A stretch of 64,000 nucleotides of DNA from Streptomyces xanthophaeus (GCF_030440515.1 NZ_CP076543.1:3618501-3682500); one strand, 5' to 3'; counted from the stretch's first letter, positions 8,800-17,586 are shown. The notes: generated from the sequence alone by a model not told the origin. Made by a program: numbers and translations.

Positions 8800-10038
8800 T
8801 CAGACGCCGGCACGCAGGGTTTCGGCGGGCAGGATGCGGGCGGCCGCCAGGGCCGGGTAGAGGCCTGCGGCCAGGCCCACCACGAGGCCGACCAGCGGGC
8901 CCGCGGTGGTGAGGGCGGGGTCGAGGACCACCAGCCAGTTCTTCGCCAGGCACGTCACCGCGGTGATCTGGATGCCGAGCACCGTGCCCACCACACCGCC
9001 GGCCAGCCCGACCAGGCCGCTCTCGATGCAGAACTGACCGGCGACCGCCCGACGCGAGGCGCCCAGGGCCCGGCGCAGGCCGATCTCGGAGCGCCGCTCC
9101 AGCACGGACACGTAGGCGGTGTTGCTCACGCCGAGCGCGCCCACGCCGAGGGAGACGGCGGCCAGGCCCAGGAACAGGGCCCGGGTCTGCGACTCGACAC
9201 CCCGGCGCAGGGACCGGGGGTCGGGCGGCACCAGCGCGACGAGCTTGTCCGGGGCGCCCGGGGCCAGGGCGAAGGGAGCCTCGTCGCCGACCTGGTCGGC
9301 GGCGCCCAGATCCGTACGGATGATCATTTCCGCGGGGGCGAAGCCCAGTCCCGCCGGGTCCTGCAGCGCGGCCCAGTACGGGATGACCACCGAGCCGGTG
9401 AGGTTCGTGTCACCGGTGGGCGCGCGGAAGACACCCAGCACGCTGAAGGCGACCCCGTTGACGTGGATCACCGAGTTGCCCGCCCCGCCGTCCACCGTCA
9501 GCCGGGACGCGGCGGCCGTGTCGATCAGCGCCACCCGTTCGCGCCGGGCGTCGTGCCCCGTGTCGAACCAGCGGCCCTGCGTGAGCTCCGCCGACATGGC
9601 GAGCAGCGCTTCGGGCTGCGCGGCCATGACCGTGCCCTCGGGCAGGTCGTTCACCTTGCCGCCGGACAGCCGCGAGACGGCCGGCTGCTCGCCGGCCCTG
9701 CTGACCAGACCGGCGCTGCGGACGCCGTTGAGGTCGCGCACCCGCTGGGTGTCGGCGCCGTCGGGCCGAGGCCGGACCCCGGCCACGGCCTCCGACGGGT
9801 ACTTGACCGTCACCCGCGTCGCCTTCAGGGCGTCGAACTGGTCGGAGACGGCGCCGGCCGCGCTGGCCGTGATGCCGAGCGTGGCGAGGGCGGCGGCCAG
9901 CCCCACGGAGATCCCCACCATGGTGAGCAGCGTCCGGAACCGGCGGCCGAACAGCGCGAGGAACGCCTGGACGAGCAGATCCGCCGCCGACGTACGGGGG
10001 TGCCCGGGCGGCCGGCCCGTCACACGTCTACGCGACAC
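8800..10038 (-). CDS. ABC transporter permease, MacB/FtsX family
   Basis: A 412-residue permease. One membrane helix near residues 30-60 (FLALFGRRFRTLLTMVGISVGLAA) is followed by a large extracytoplasmic MacB core domain (about 60-270) and three C-terminal helices (about 275-400) around an ERRSEIGLRRALGA segment, the FtsX coupling loop. MacB-type permeases work mechanically on periplasmic or surface substrates rather than through a channel. It overlaps the ATPase gene by 11 bases and is last in the unit. Confidence 0.9.
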   Translation of the reverse strand: MSRRRVTGRPPGHPRTSAADLLVQAFLALFGRRFRTLLTMVGISVGLAAALATLGITASAAGAVSDQFDALKATRVTVKYPSEAVAGVRPRPDGADTQRVRDLNGVRSAGLVSRAGEQPAVSRLSGGKVNDLPEGTVMAAQPEALLAMSAELTQGRWFDTGHDARRERVALIDTAAASRLTVDGGAGNSVIHVNGVAFSVLGVFRAPTGDTNLTGSVVIPYWAALQDPAGLGFAPAEMIIRTDLGAADQVGDEAPFALAPGAPDKLVALVPPDPRSLRRGVESQTRALFLGLAAVSLGVGALGVSNTAYVSVLERRSEIGLRRALGASRRAVAGQFCIESGLVGLAGGVVGTVLGIQITAVTCLAKNWLVVLDPALTTAGPLVGLVVGLAAGLYPALAAARILPAETLRAGV

Positions 10039-10708
10039 GGCCGTCCACCACCTTGAAGACGTGGTCGGCCCTGGCCGCGACGTCGGGTTCGTGCGTGACC
10101 ACGACCACGGCCCGGTCCTGTGCGACCAGTCCGGCCAGCAGGTCCATGACGCGCGCCGAGTTGGCGGTGTCCAGGTTGCCGGTCGGCTCGTCGCACAGGA
10201 CGACCGCGGGCCGGTGGACGATGGCCCGCGCGACCGCGACCCTCTGCCGTTCTCCGCCGGAGAGGGTGGTGGGCTTGACGTCGAGCCGGTGCCCGAGCCC
10301 CACGGACTCCAGCGCCCGCACGGCCTGCGGCCGCCGCTGGGCGCGCGGCACGCCCAGGTGCACCAGCGGCAGGGCCACGTTCTGCACGCAGGTCAGGTGC
10401 GGGACCAGGTGGAAGGCCTGGAAGACGAAGCCGAGCGCCTGTGCCCGCAGGGCGGTGCGGTCCCGTTCGGACAGGGCGGTGGTGTCGTTGCCCTGCAGCA
10501 GGTACCGGCCGCGGGTCGGGACGTCGAGCAGTCCGAGCACGCTCAGCAGCGTGGACTTCCCGGAACCCGAGGGGCCGACGACGGCCGCGAGCCGGCCGGG
10601 CCGGATGTCGAGCGTGACGTCGGCCAGCGCGTGCACGGGCGGCGGTCCCGGATACGTCTTCGCGATGCCGGTCATCTCGATGACGGGCGCCGGGGCGTCC
10701 TCAGCCAT
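10028..10708 (-). CDS. ABC transporter ATP-binding protein, MacB/LolD type
   Basis: I use the ATG at 10708 (226 residues), since the frame upstream is an Ala/Arg-rich shadow of the adaptor gene. Walker A is VVGPSGSGKST (about residues 36-46), the signature LSGGERQRVAVARA and Walker B VVLCDEPTGNLD follow, then a switch His in VVTHEP. The PTGNLDT after Walker B is typical of the LolD/MacB group. It overlaps the adaptor gene by 8 bases and the permease by 11, so the three make one complex. Confidence 0.93.
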   Translation of the reverse strand: MAEDAPAPVIEMTGIAKTYPGPPPVHALADVTLDIRPGRLAAVVGPSGSGKSTLLSVLGLLDVPTRGRYLLQGNDTTALSERDRTALRAQALGFVFQAFHLVPHLTCVQNVALPLVHLGVPRAQRRPQAVRALESVGLGHRLDVKPTTLSGGERQRVAVARAIVHRPAVVLCDEPTGNLDTANSARVMDLLAGLVAQDRAVVVVTHEPDVAARADHVFKVVDGRVA

Positions 10709-12296
10709 CGGTGCCTCCCGAGGCACCGCCGGATCCGCCGTCCGAGCCTCCGCCCTGGCCGCCTGAGCCGCCTGAGCCGCCGCCCGCAGCGTTTCCGCGG
10801 CGGACGAGGACGACCGTCTGGCCGGCGGCGAGGTTCTCGTCGAGCGCGTGGACCGCGCTGAGGCCCTCATGGGTGAACAGCACCTCGACCGGGATGTTCC
10901 GCTCCTTGCCGCCCTCGGTGACGGTGACCGTCGACGAGCCGCCGAGGTCGGTCCAGACGGCCGACACCGGGACGGTCAGCGCGCCCTTGGGGCTGCGCCG
11001 GAGTTCGACGCTGATCTGCTGGGTCGAGCCCTCCTTGGCCTCCGCGCCGGTGGGTACGAACAGGGCCTCGTGCTGGCCGCCCGCGGTGCCGGAGCCGTTG
11101 CCGTTGCCGGCACCCGCACCGTTACCCGCTCCCGCCGTCCCGGCCGTGGCCGCGCCGTCCTGTGCGCCGCTCTTGCCCTGCTGGTCGCCGCTCTTGCCGT
11201 CCGAGGGACTGTCGAGGGAGCCCAGGGTGCCTTCCCGGCCCTCGTACGGGCCGGTGCCGAAGCGGATGACCGCGTCGGCCGGCAGGTCGCGCAGCTGCGT
11301 GCGCTGATCCGCGCTGAGGGCGGCCCGCACCTGGCGGCCGCCGCTGCCGAGGATGGCGAGCGGCTTGTCGGCCGCGTCGCCGACCGCCGCGGTGACCTGC
11401 ACCACCGTGACCGGCAGGGCGCCGACGTACGCGACCTCCGCGGCCGGCAGCACCTCACCGGGCTTGGCCGGCCCGGCGGCGGGCGGCGTGTCCGCACCAC
11501 GGGCGGGCGGCGCGCTCGCGCCACCCGTGCCGTTCGTGCCGCTCGTGCCGTTCGCCCCGGGGGCCGCTCCGGTGCCGCCGTCGGTCTCCGCGCCGCCCCG
11601 GGGAGCCGTGCCGCCTCCCGGGGACGCCCCGCCTCCACGGGCCGTGCCGGAGGTGGAACCGCTGCCGCTGGTGGTGCTCTGCCCCTGCCCTGCGGGCGCC
11701 TCGTACCCGGCCGCCACGTACAGCTTGCGCACCGCCTCGACGGTGGCCGGGCCGTACGTGCCGTTCACCGCCGTCCCGTACAACGGCTGCAGCGCGCGCT
11801 GCAGTTGCTGCACGTCCGGCCCCTTGTCGCCCGCCTTCAGGTCCCGGTACGCGGGGAAGCGCCCCGGGAGCAGCAGGACCGGCCGGCCCGACACCTCCGC
11901 GACGACCGCCCCGGCCTTGAGGCTCTTGCCCGCGGCCGCGGGCAGGGCCGTCACGACCGCGCGGCTGGTGCCCTGCGGCTGAACGCCGGTGATGGTGGTG
12001 CGCGAAGCCGTCTCGACCTTCCCGGTCAGCTCCATCCGCTCGACGAGCTGCTGGTCGGAGACCTTCCCCGTGATCTGGGAGGGCGGGGGCGCGGCCGCGT
12101 TCGAGGCGCGCTGCTCCGGGGTCCTGGCCTGGGAGGCGATCCACCAGACGGAACCGGAGCTGCCGAAAAGCACGACGACGACGGCGGCGACGACCAGGCC
12201 CCGCCTGGACCTCTGCCGCGCACTCGTCGCGACCGTCGCGACCGCACCGGACGGCTGGGCCGCCACCTGTGTCTCATCGGGGTGTTCGAGGCTCAT
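10701..12296 (-). CDS. membrane-anchored efflux adaptor with peptidoglycan-binding domain
   Basis: A 531-residue protein. A cytoplasmic tail precedes one membrane helix (about residues 33-54), then MacA-like strands (ELTGKVETASRTTITG), a peptidoglycan-binding type-1 domain (AGDKGPDVQQLQRAL and NGTYGPATVEAVRKLY, about 150-195), long Gly/Ser/Thr/Ala-rich linkers, and a C-terminal beta domain. In actinobacteria this architecture accompanies MacB-like permeases and replaces the MacA hairpin adaptor; the cell-wall domain suggests docking to peptidoglycan. The order adaptor-ATPase-permease and the tight overlaps support a single exporter. The substrate is unknown; the upstream secreted protein is a candidate. 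Confidence 0.82.
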   Translation of the reverse strand: MSLEHPDETQVAAQPSGAVATVATSARQRSRRGLVVAAVVVVLFGSSGSVWWIASQARTPEQRASNAAAPPPSQITGKVSDQQLVERMELTGKVETASRTTITGVQPQGTSRAVVTALPAAAGKSLKAGAVVAEVSGRPVLLLPGRFPAYRDLKAGDKGPDVQQLQRALQPLYGTAVNGTYGPATVEAVRKLYVAAGYEAPAGQGQSTTSGSGSTSGTARGGGASPGGGTAPRGGAETDGGTGAAPGANGTSGTNGTGGASAPPARGADTPPAAGPAKPGEVLPAAEVAYVGALPVTVVQVTAAVGDAADKPLAILGSGGRQVRAALSADQRTQLRDLPADAVIRFGTGPYEGREGTLGSLDSPSDGKSGDQQGKSGAQDGAATAGTAGAGNGAGAGNGNGSGTAGGQHEALFVPTGAEAKEGSTQQISVELRRSPKGALTVPVSAVWTDLGGSSTVTVTEGGKERNIPVEVLFTHEGLSAVHALDENLAAGQTVVLVRRGNAAGGGSGGSGGQGGGSDGGSGGASGGTDG

Positions 12297-12303
12297 GACA
12301 GTA

Positions 12304-13248
12304 TTAGGACGTCTCTCGCAGTAGATCCTGGGCCTTGCCCTTGGCCTTCGTGATGAGTTCCAGCCACGCCGTGATCTCCGCTTCGTGCTTCACCAGCGAA
12401 GCGGCCGAGGCCTTGCTCTTGGCCTCCCGCGCCTTCGTGTTGAGACCGACCTTCGTGGCGCACCCGGCATCGGTGGTGGCCTGCTTGATCTCGGCACGCT
12501 GGGCGTTGTCGAGCGCCGCGGTGTCACCGTCGGGGATATTCGCGTAATGCGTGAGCGCCGATTCCCTCGCCTTCTCCGGAGTCACTATTTCCGGATAACC
12601 GCCGGACTTCATGCAGGAGGCCCACTCGGAGAGCGCTTTCTGATATCCGTCGTCATCGGCGAGGATATGCGCGCCGTTCTGCTTGACGCTGTTGTAGACC
12701 GTCCAGTTGAGGCGGAGGTATTCCTTCACGTCCCCGTACACGGCCTTGAGGGTTTCACCGCGGCAGCCCTTCGACGGCACCATGACCTTGCCGCCGCCGA
12801 AGTCGAACTCCACACCGCCCTCGGGCTTGTCGACGTACCCGTCCATGGCCATGCTGTGCGCCCGCTTGACGTCCTCGGGCAGCGCGTCGAAGTCGTCCGT
12901 GCCCTCCTGGGCCTTCTGGTTGTCCGACCTGCGCGGGTCCGCCCCGTAGCCCACGGTGCGCGCGGTCTCGGCCGACGGCGAGAGGTCCTCGCTGCGCTTC
13001 TTGCCGGTGTTGGTGGCGGATCCGTTCGCCGGGAAGACCTTGAAGCCCTTGTCGTTCATGCACTTGCGGATCAGTTTGGACTCCGCGTCACGCTCCTGGT
13101 CCAGCGCCGCGTTGGCACTGTCGAGGGCCGTCTGCGCCCTGCGGGCCGTCTCCATGTCCTGCGGGGCTTCCTCCGAGCAGGCAGAGGCGGTTGCGCCCAG
13201 CAGCACCGTCACCGCGATCGCCGTCATACCCCGGGTGCGCTTCTTCAA
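12304..13248 (-). CDS. secreted or lipid-anchored Cys-containing protein of unknown function
   Basis: A 314-residue protein with a basic start, hydrophobic core and TASAC at residues 20-24. The lipobox is weak because the -3 position is Ala rather than Leu. Mature Cys residues recur in RKCMNDKGF, SKGCRGE, ASCMKSGG and DAGCATK, so two disulfides are possible. The middle is rich in charged residues and helices. I know no characterised family. The stop lies 7 bases before the adaptor start, so it is very probably co-transcribed with the exporter and may be a substrate-binding or sensing partner. Confidence 0.7.
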   Translation of the reverse strand: MKKRTRGMTAIAVTVLLGATASACSEEAPQDMETARRAQTALDSANAALDQERDAESKLIRKCMNDKGFKVFPANGSATNTGKKRSEDLSPSAETARTVGYGADPRRSDNQKAQEGTDDFDALPEDVKRAHSMAMDGYVDKPEGGVEFDFGGGKVMVPSKGCRGETLKAVYGDVKEYLRLNWTVYNSVKQNGAHILADDDGYQKALSEWASCMKSGGYPEIVTPEKARESALTHYANIPDGDTAALDNAQRAEIKQATTDAGCATKVGLNTKAREAKSKASAASLVKHEAEITAWLELITKAKGKAQDLLRETS

Positions 13249-13319
13249 TGTCCGTGTCCTCTTGAAGGTGCGGCCGGGCCGCCTCCGCGACGCGGGGCGA
13301 CCCGGCCTTCAGGCGGTGA

Positions 13320-13703
13320 TCAGCAGCCGTTTCCGTCGTTCAGGGTGTTGCTCGCGCCGTCGTCGTTGGCGTCCCAGTAGTAGTTCACGGAACCGCCGGG
13401 GACGAGGCAGATCTCCACGCCCCACGTCATCCAGCGACCGCCGTAGGTCTTGGACGACTGACCGCGGCGGTTCCACCAGGAGCTGTCGGCCTCGTAGACG
13501 GCCGGCATGTCGATGTCCCAGCGCGCGGACTCGTACTTCGTCCGGTACATCGAGTTGTTCGTGCTGTAGTTGCTGTCCTTGTAGATGCAGAAGTTGCCGT
13601 CGTAACACGTACGGTCCACGGCCGCTGCGGACGGTGCCGCGGCGATGACGCCTGCCACGGCCGCCACCGCTATGAATCCGGCCGAAATCCTCTTACTGAG
13701 CAC
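13320..13703 (-). CDS. small secreted protein, peptidase inhibitor I36-like
   Basis: A 127-residue protein starting at GTG with a strong site (GGGGGAG, 6-base spacing). A signal peptide ends near AVDR (residue 30). The mature part opens with CYDGNFCIYKDSNYSTNN and continues with spaced Trp, Tyr and Asn residues, the pattern of I36/SMI-like beta-gamma-crystallin-fold inhibitors (C..G..C.Y......). I36 proteins inhibit metalloproteases in Streptomyces, but many members are uncharacterised. It precedes the lipoprotein and exporter genes by 71 bases on the same strand and may share their transcript. Confidence 0.75.
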   Translation of the reverse strand: MLSKRISAGFIAVAAVAGVIAAAPSAAAVDRTCYDGNFCIYKDSNYSTNNSMYRTKYESARWDIDMPAVYEADSSWWNRRGQSSKTYGGRWMTWGVEICLVPGGSVNYYWDANDDGASNTLNDGNGC

Positions 13704-14120
13704 TCGTGACTCCCCCTTGTCGGGTGGTGACTGATGCAGTGAGAGGGCAGGGCAGCCGAAGCCCTTCCCCCCGGTCGGCTGAGATCAGGCTAGGCCACGT
13801 CCACCGGAAACAAAAGGTCAATTCACTTTACCCAAGGGACTGTTGATGATTGGAATTGATCATTCACCGATCGATTCCCGAGGTGCGAATCCATCATTCC
13901 GGCGCACCGCCACCCCCGGCGGAAATTGGGGACGGCGCAGGTCAGCCCCACGGGCACCGGGCCGGGGCGGCGAAGCGACGACGGAGCCGCGCGCCCCGGA
14001 TGCACACGGTCCGGAAGAACCCCGAACTGGCCCTGAAAATCGACGCGTTCACGACCCGCGGCACGCCCGGGAGGCCGAAACCCGTGGGGTGGACGCGCAT
14101 CCCTTCCGTAGGGTGGCCCG
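13704..14120. other. 417-base region without a gene
   Basis: The part from about 13790 to 13930 is clearly richer in A and T than its surroundings (runs such as AATTCACTTTACCC and GATTGGAATTGATC), which suits promoters for the divergent I36 and GNAT genes. No RNA gene, repeat or conserved reading frame is evident. A TTGACC hexamer exists on the minus strand near 13821, but I could not pair it with a convincing -10. Confidence 0.4.
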
Positions 14121-14687
14121 ATGGAGACGCACGTACGGCTGGAGCCCTGGTCCGCCGGGGACTTCTGGCTGCTGGAGCGCAAGAACGAGCCGGCCATGAC
14201 CCGGTTCCTGGGCGGCCCCGAGCCGGCCGCGAAGCTCGTCGACCGGCAGCGGCGCTACGAGGCCCTGAGCGCGCGGGAGCCGGCCGCCGGCCGGATGTTC
14301 CGCGTCGTGTGGACCCCGGCCGGGGAGGGCCCCGGCCCCGGCGGGCGCACCGAGAGCGTCGGATCCGTGGGCTTCTGGGAGCGGGAGTGGCAGGGCGAGC
14401 CGGTCTACGAGTCCGGCTGGGGCATCCTGCCCGAGTTCCAGGGCCACGGGCTGGCGGTGGCGGCCCTCATGGAACTCCTGGCGTACGTCCGCGCCCACGG
14501 CTCCCGCGACAGCGTCCACGCCTTCCCCGGCACCGACCACCCGGCGTCCAACGCGGTGTGCCGGCGGGCCGGCTTCGAGTACCTGGGCGACGTCGACTTC
14601 GAGTACCCGCCGGGCGTGCCCCACCCGAGCTGCGACTGGCGCTACCGGGTGGGGCGTCCGCCGGGCGGCCTCACGCCGTCAGGATGA
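14121..14687 (+). CDS. GNAT-family N-acetyltransferase
   Basis: A 188-residue single-domain protein. The acetyl-CoA site is WGILPEFQGHGLAVAALMEL (about residues 93-112), equivalent to the RxxGxG/A motif A of RimJ/RimL-type transferases, and the C-terminus ends in NAVCRRAGFEYLGD, the usual strand-helix closure. The N-terminus (LEPWSAGDFWLLERKNEP) also fits this group. The acceptor is unknown. Its 3' end overlaps the 3' end of the oxidoreductase gene by 17 bases. Confidence 0.85.
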   Translation: METHVRLEPWSAGDFWLLERKNEPAMTRFLGGPEPAAKLVDRQRRYEALSAREPAAGRMFRVVWTPAGEGPGPGGRTESVGSVGFWEREWQGEPVYESGWGILPEFQGHGLAVAALMELLAYVRAHGSRDSVHAFPGTDHPASNAVCRRAGFEYLGDVDFEYPPGVPHPSCDWRYRVGRPPGGLTPSG

Positions 14688-15591
14688 TGCGGCCGCGCAC
14701 CCCGGGCGTCCCCAGCTGGGCGTGCGCCTTCGCGGCCTCGCCGAGCGGGAAGGCGTCCGCGACCCGCAGGGTCAGCACGCCCGCGTCGACCAGGGCCACC
14801 AGGCGGGCCAGGTGCGCCCCGTCCGCCGCGACCTCCTGCTCCACGACCCGGACGCCGCGCTCCGCGGCCGGGGCGTGGTTCGGGATCAGGCCCACGTAGA
14901 CCCCGCCGTCACGTACGGAGTCCAGCGCGGCCCCGCCCAGCACCGCCGCGTCCAGCACCCCGTCCACGGGCCCGGCCGGAGCCGCGCCGCGCGGGACGAA
15001 CCCGGTGGCACCCAGGGACCGTACGAACTCCTCGTCCTCGGAGCCCGCCAGGGCCGTCACCTCCAGCCCGGCCTGCACGGCGAGCTGGACGGCCAGACCG
15101 CCGACGACGCCCGCGGCTCCGGTGATCAGCACCGAGGAGCCGGGGGCGAGCCCCAGCAGGTCCACGGCGCGGGCGGCGGTGAGTCCGGCCAGCGGCAGCC
15201 CGGCCGCGGCCACCGCGTCCACGGTGACCGGGGCGGACGCCACGGCGGTGGCGTCGAGCACCACGTACTGCGCGTGCGTGCCCAGCGGCTTCACCGGCCC
15301 GTAGTGCAGGCCCACGACCCGGTCGCCGGCGCGCAGGCCGGTCACGCCGGCGCCGGTCTCGTCGATCTCCCCCGACACGTCCCAGCCGAGGCCGAGCCGC
15401 TGCCCGGCGCCGCCGAAGATCCCGGCGCGGACCGCGCCGTCCACCGGGTTGAGTCCGGCGGCGGTGACCTTGACGCGGACCTGGCCGGCCGCGGGGCGGG
15501 GCACCGGGACCTCGGCCAGTTCGACCCGCTCCGGGCCGCCGAACCCGGTCACCACGGCCGCCAGCATCGTCTGCTCGCTCAGCTCGCTCAT
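14671..15591 (-). CDS. NADP-dependent quinone-oxidoreductase-like MDR enzyme
   Basis: A 306-residue medium-chain dehydrogenase/reductase without the zinc ligands of alcohol dehydrogenases. It shows the GroES-like N-domain (VKVTAAGLNPVDGAVRAG, LGWDVSGEID), the cofactor site ITGAAGVVGGLAVQLA (about residues 156-171) and the C-terminal VRGRIIL. Enzymes of this group reduce quinones or enones with NADPH. The gene is divergent from an HxlR regulator across a 158-base gap with two inverted repeats, a common arrangement for electrophile-responsive pairs. Confidence 0.85.
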   Translation of the reverse strand: MSELSEQTMLAAVVTGFGGPERVELAEVPVPRPAAGQVRVKVTAAGLNPVDGAVRAGIFGGAGQRLGLGWDVSGEIDETGAGVTGLRAGDRVVGLHYGPVKPLGTHAQYVVLDATAVASAPVTVDAVAAAGLPLAGLTAARAVDLLGLAPGSSVLITGAAGVVGGLAVQLAVQAGLEVTALAGSEDEEFVRSLGATGFVPRGAAPAGPVDGVLDAAVLGGAALDSVRDGGVYVGLIPNHAPAAERGVRVVEQEVAADGAHLARLVALVDAGVLTLRVADAFPLGEAAKAHAQLGTPGVRGRIILTA

Positions 15592-15684
15592 CTTCGTATC
15601 TCCCGTTCTCCGATGCGCCCGTTCACTCGCTCATTCGTTCGCGTGTTCACGTGTTCGCGCGTTTCCGATGAGCACTAACTTAGG

Positions 15685-15697
15685 GAGAGGTACTCTC
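15685..15697. promoter_or_regulatory. small inverted repeat in oxidoreductase/HxlR intergenic region
   Basis: GAGAG, a GTA centre, then CTCTC. It lies 94 bases upstream of the oxidoreductase ATG and next to the larger inverted repeat at 15707. It may be half of a regulator operator or chance. Confidence 0.3.
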
Positions 15698-15706
15698 TTT
15701 TCGTAA

Positions 15707-15728
15707 GTACGCACTCGAAGGTGCGTAC
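15707..15728. promoter_or_regulatory. candidate HxlR operator
   Basis: The arms GTACGCAC and GTGCGTAC are perfect 8-base reverse complements around a 6-base centre (15715-15720). It lies 22 bases upstream of the HxlR ATG and in the shared promoter region of the two divergent genes. HxlR proteins bind such short palindromes as dimers, so autoregulation plus control of the oxidoreductase is the likely role. This is inference from position and symmetry. Confidence 0.6.
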
Positions 15729-15749
15729 CCGACCCGGAAGTGGGTACCC

Positions 15750-16166
15750 ATGGCCACCACCACCGCCGCGGCCCGCCGCGAGGAAGCCCGTTTCGCCTAC
15801 GACGCCTTCCTCAAGGAGTGCCCCACCGGCCAGCTCCTGGCCCGCATCAGCGACAAGTGGGTCGGCCTCATCGTCAGCGCCCTCGGCCAGGCCGAGAACC
15901 GCTCCATGCGCTACAGCGACCTCGGCCGCAAGATCCCCGGCGTCAGCCAGAAGATGCTCACCCAGACCCTCCGCTCCCTCGAACGCGACGGCCTCGTCAC
16001 CCGCACCGTCACCCCCACCGTCCCCGTCCGCGTCGACTACCGCCTCACCGACCTCGGCAGCAGCCTCGGCTGCCTCCTGTCCTCCGTGAAGCTCTGGGCC
16101 GAGAACCACTTCGACGAGGTCAGCGCCCACCGCACCACCTACGACCAGGCCACCGCGACGTCGTAA
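15750..16166 (+). CDS. HxlR-family winged-helix transcriptional regulator
   Basis: A 138-residue regulator with the family opening ECPTGQLLARISDKWVGLIV (Cys near residue 24), the recognition helix region YSDLGRKIPGVSQKMLTQTL and the wing RDGLVTRTVTP. In many HxlR proteins this single Cys senses aldehydes, quinones or thiol oxidants. Divergent transcription from an MDR oxidoreductase supports control of that gene. The ATG at 15750 starts at the expected distance from the Cys. Confidence 0.9.
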   Translation: MATTTAAARREEARFAYDAFLKECPTGQLLARISDKWVGLIVSALGQAENRSMRYSDLGRKIPGVSQKMLTQTLRSLERDGLVTRTVTPTVPVRVDYRLTDLGSSLGCLLSSVKLWAENHFDEVSAHRTTYDQATATS

Positions 16167-16207
16167 TTCGGCCGCGGCCACCGCCCCGGAAATGGCATGC
16201 TGAGCAG

Positions 16208-16936
16208 GTGAACGGACCCGGCATTCAGCTCACCCTCGCCCCCGAACTGCGCCTCTTCGCCCCGCCCAGCCGGCGCGCCGACCGCGTACCGACCACCACC
16301 GACGGCGCCTCGAGCCTCGGCCACGTCGTCGAATCGGCCGGCGTCCCGCTCACCGAAGTCGGCCGCCTCCTCGTCGACGGCCACGAGGTACCCGTCTCCT
16401 ACGTGCCCCAGGACGGCCAGAACGTCGAGGTGTACGGCGTCGAACGGCCCCAACAGATCCCCGGCGCCCCGCTCCGCTTCCTCCTCGACGTCCACCTCGG
16501 CACCCTCGCCCGCCGCCTGCGCCTGCTCGGCGTCGACGCCGCCTACGAGAACGAGGACATCGGCGACCCCGCCCTCGCCACCCGCTCCGCGGCCGAACGG
16601 CGCGTACTGCTCTCCCGCGACCGCGGACTGCTGCGCCGCCGCGAGCTGTTCGCCGGCGCGTACATCTACAGCGACAACCCCGACGAGCAACTGCGCGACG
16701 TACTGGGCCGGTTCGCGCCCACCCTCGCGCCGTGGACCCGCTGCACCGCCTGCAACGGCCCACTCCACGAGGCCGACAAGGAGAGCGTCGGCGACCGCCT
16801 GGAACACGGCACGCACCGCTCCTACGACGTGTTCGCGCAGTGCACCGAGTGCGAGCGCGTCTACTGGCGCGGCGCCCACCACGCCCGCCTGGAACGGATC
16901 GTCGACGAGGCCCTCGTGGAATTCGGCACCGCCTGA
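16208..16936 (+). CDS. Mut7-C RNase domain protein with ubiquitin-like N-domain
   Basis: The GTG at 16208 gives 242 residues. An N-terminal beta-grasp, ubiquitin-like domain (about residues 1-85) is followed by a Mut7-C domain: LDVHLGTLARRLRLLGVDAAY, RRVLLSRDRGLLRR, then a zinc ribbon with Cys pairs in RCTACNGPLHE and AQCTECERVYW. Mut7-C domains belong to the PIN-like nucleases; the early Asp of FLLDVHLG and the SRDRGLL Asp fit the acidic site. The cellular RNA target is unknown. Confidence 0.85.
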   Translation: MNGPGIQLTLAPELRLFAPPSRRADRVPTTTDGASSLGHVVESAGVPLTEVGRLLVDGHEVPVSYVPQDGQNVEVYGVERPQQIPGAPLRFLLDVHLGTLARRLRLLGVDAAYENEDIGDPALATRSAAERRVLLSRDRGLLRRRELFAGAYIYSDNPDEQLRDVLGRFAPTLAPWTRCTACNGPLHEADKESVGDRLEHGTHRSYDVFAQCTECERVYWRGAHHARLERIVDEALVEFGTA

Positions 16937-16998
16937 GCCCTGCCCGGGCGGCGGGCCCGGCGGGCGAAGCCGGCGGGCCGGGCCCGGACCGGGCGGGC

Positions 16999-17487
16999 CT
17001 AGAACGCGTAGGCGTCGCCCGTGTCCAGCGCCAGCACCACGTGCTCGTTGTTGGCGTGGTTCCGGTCCGTCGCACCGCCGTTCCACCACGTGTCGACCCG
17101 CACCGCCACCTCCGGCGTCCGCTCCCGCAGCTCCAGCATCAGCCCGATGTGCCGCCCCCGCCCGTGCAGCGGCAGCGGCCCCGTCTCGCACACCACCTCG
17201 CGCAGACCCGCCCGCGCACAGCCCTCCGACAGCTCCTGCCGGTCCGCGAGCTCCGCCGACAGCCGCACCCGCACCGTCGCGTTCGGCAGCGCGGCGGGCC
17301 CGTCGTTCTCCGGGACCAGCCAGATCCGCAGCCGCGCCCCGGACAGGGCCACCCGGCCGTGGTAGGCCACATCGGCCTCCGGCCCGTCCCCCGTCGACGC
17401 CTGCGCAGACCCGGGAACACCCGCGCCGAGCGCCAGCAAACCCGCCACCACCACACTTCGTACGGCACCACGGCGCACCGACACCAC
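16999..17487 (-). CDS. small secreted protein of unknown function
   Basis: A 162-residue protein with a signal peptide (basic start, hydrophobic VVVAGLLALGAGV, cleavage after SAQA near residue 30). The mature part is beta-rich, with two Cys (EGCARAG, VVCETG) that could form a disulfide, and ends in TWWNGGATDRNHANNEHVVL. No characterised domain is recognised. It is convergent with the Mut7-C gene and divergent from the YnfA-family gene. Confidence 0.65.
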   Translation of the reverse strand: MVSVRRGAVRSVVVAGLLALGAGVPGSAQASTGDGPEADVAYHGRVALSGARLRIWLVPENDGPAALPNATVRVRLSAELADRQELSEGCARAGLREVVCETGPLPLHGRGRHIGLMLELRERTPEVAVRVDTWWNGGATDRNHANNEHVVLALDTGDAYAF

Positions 17488-17586
17488 CTCCTCGCGCGGA
17501 GGCTAGCCACCGGCACCCCCGACCGGTCGGACCATCACACGAACGAGGGCGCGCCCACCCCCATCTGCCGTGCGTACCTTTGAGCC

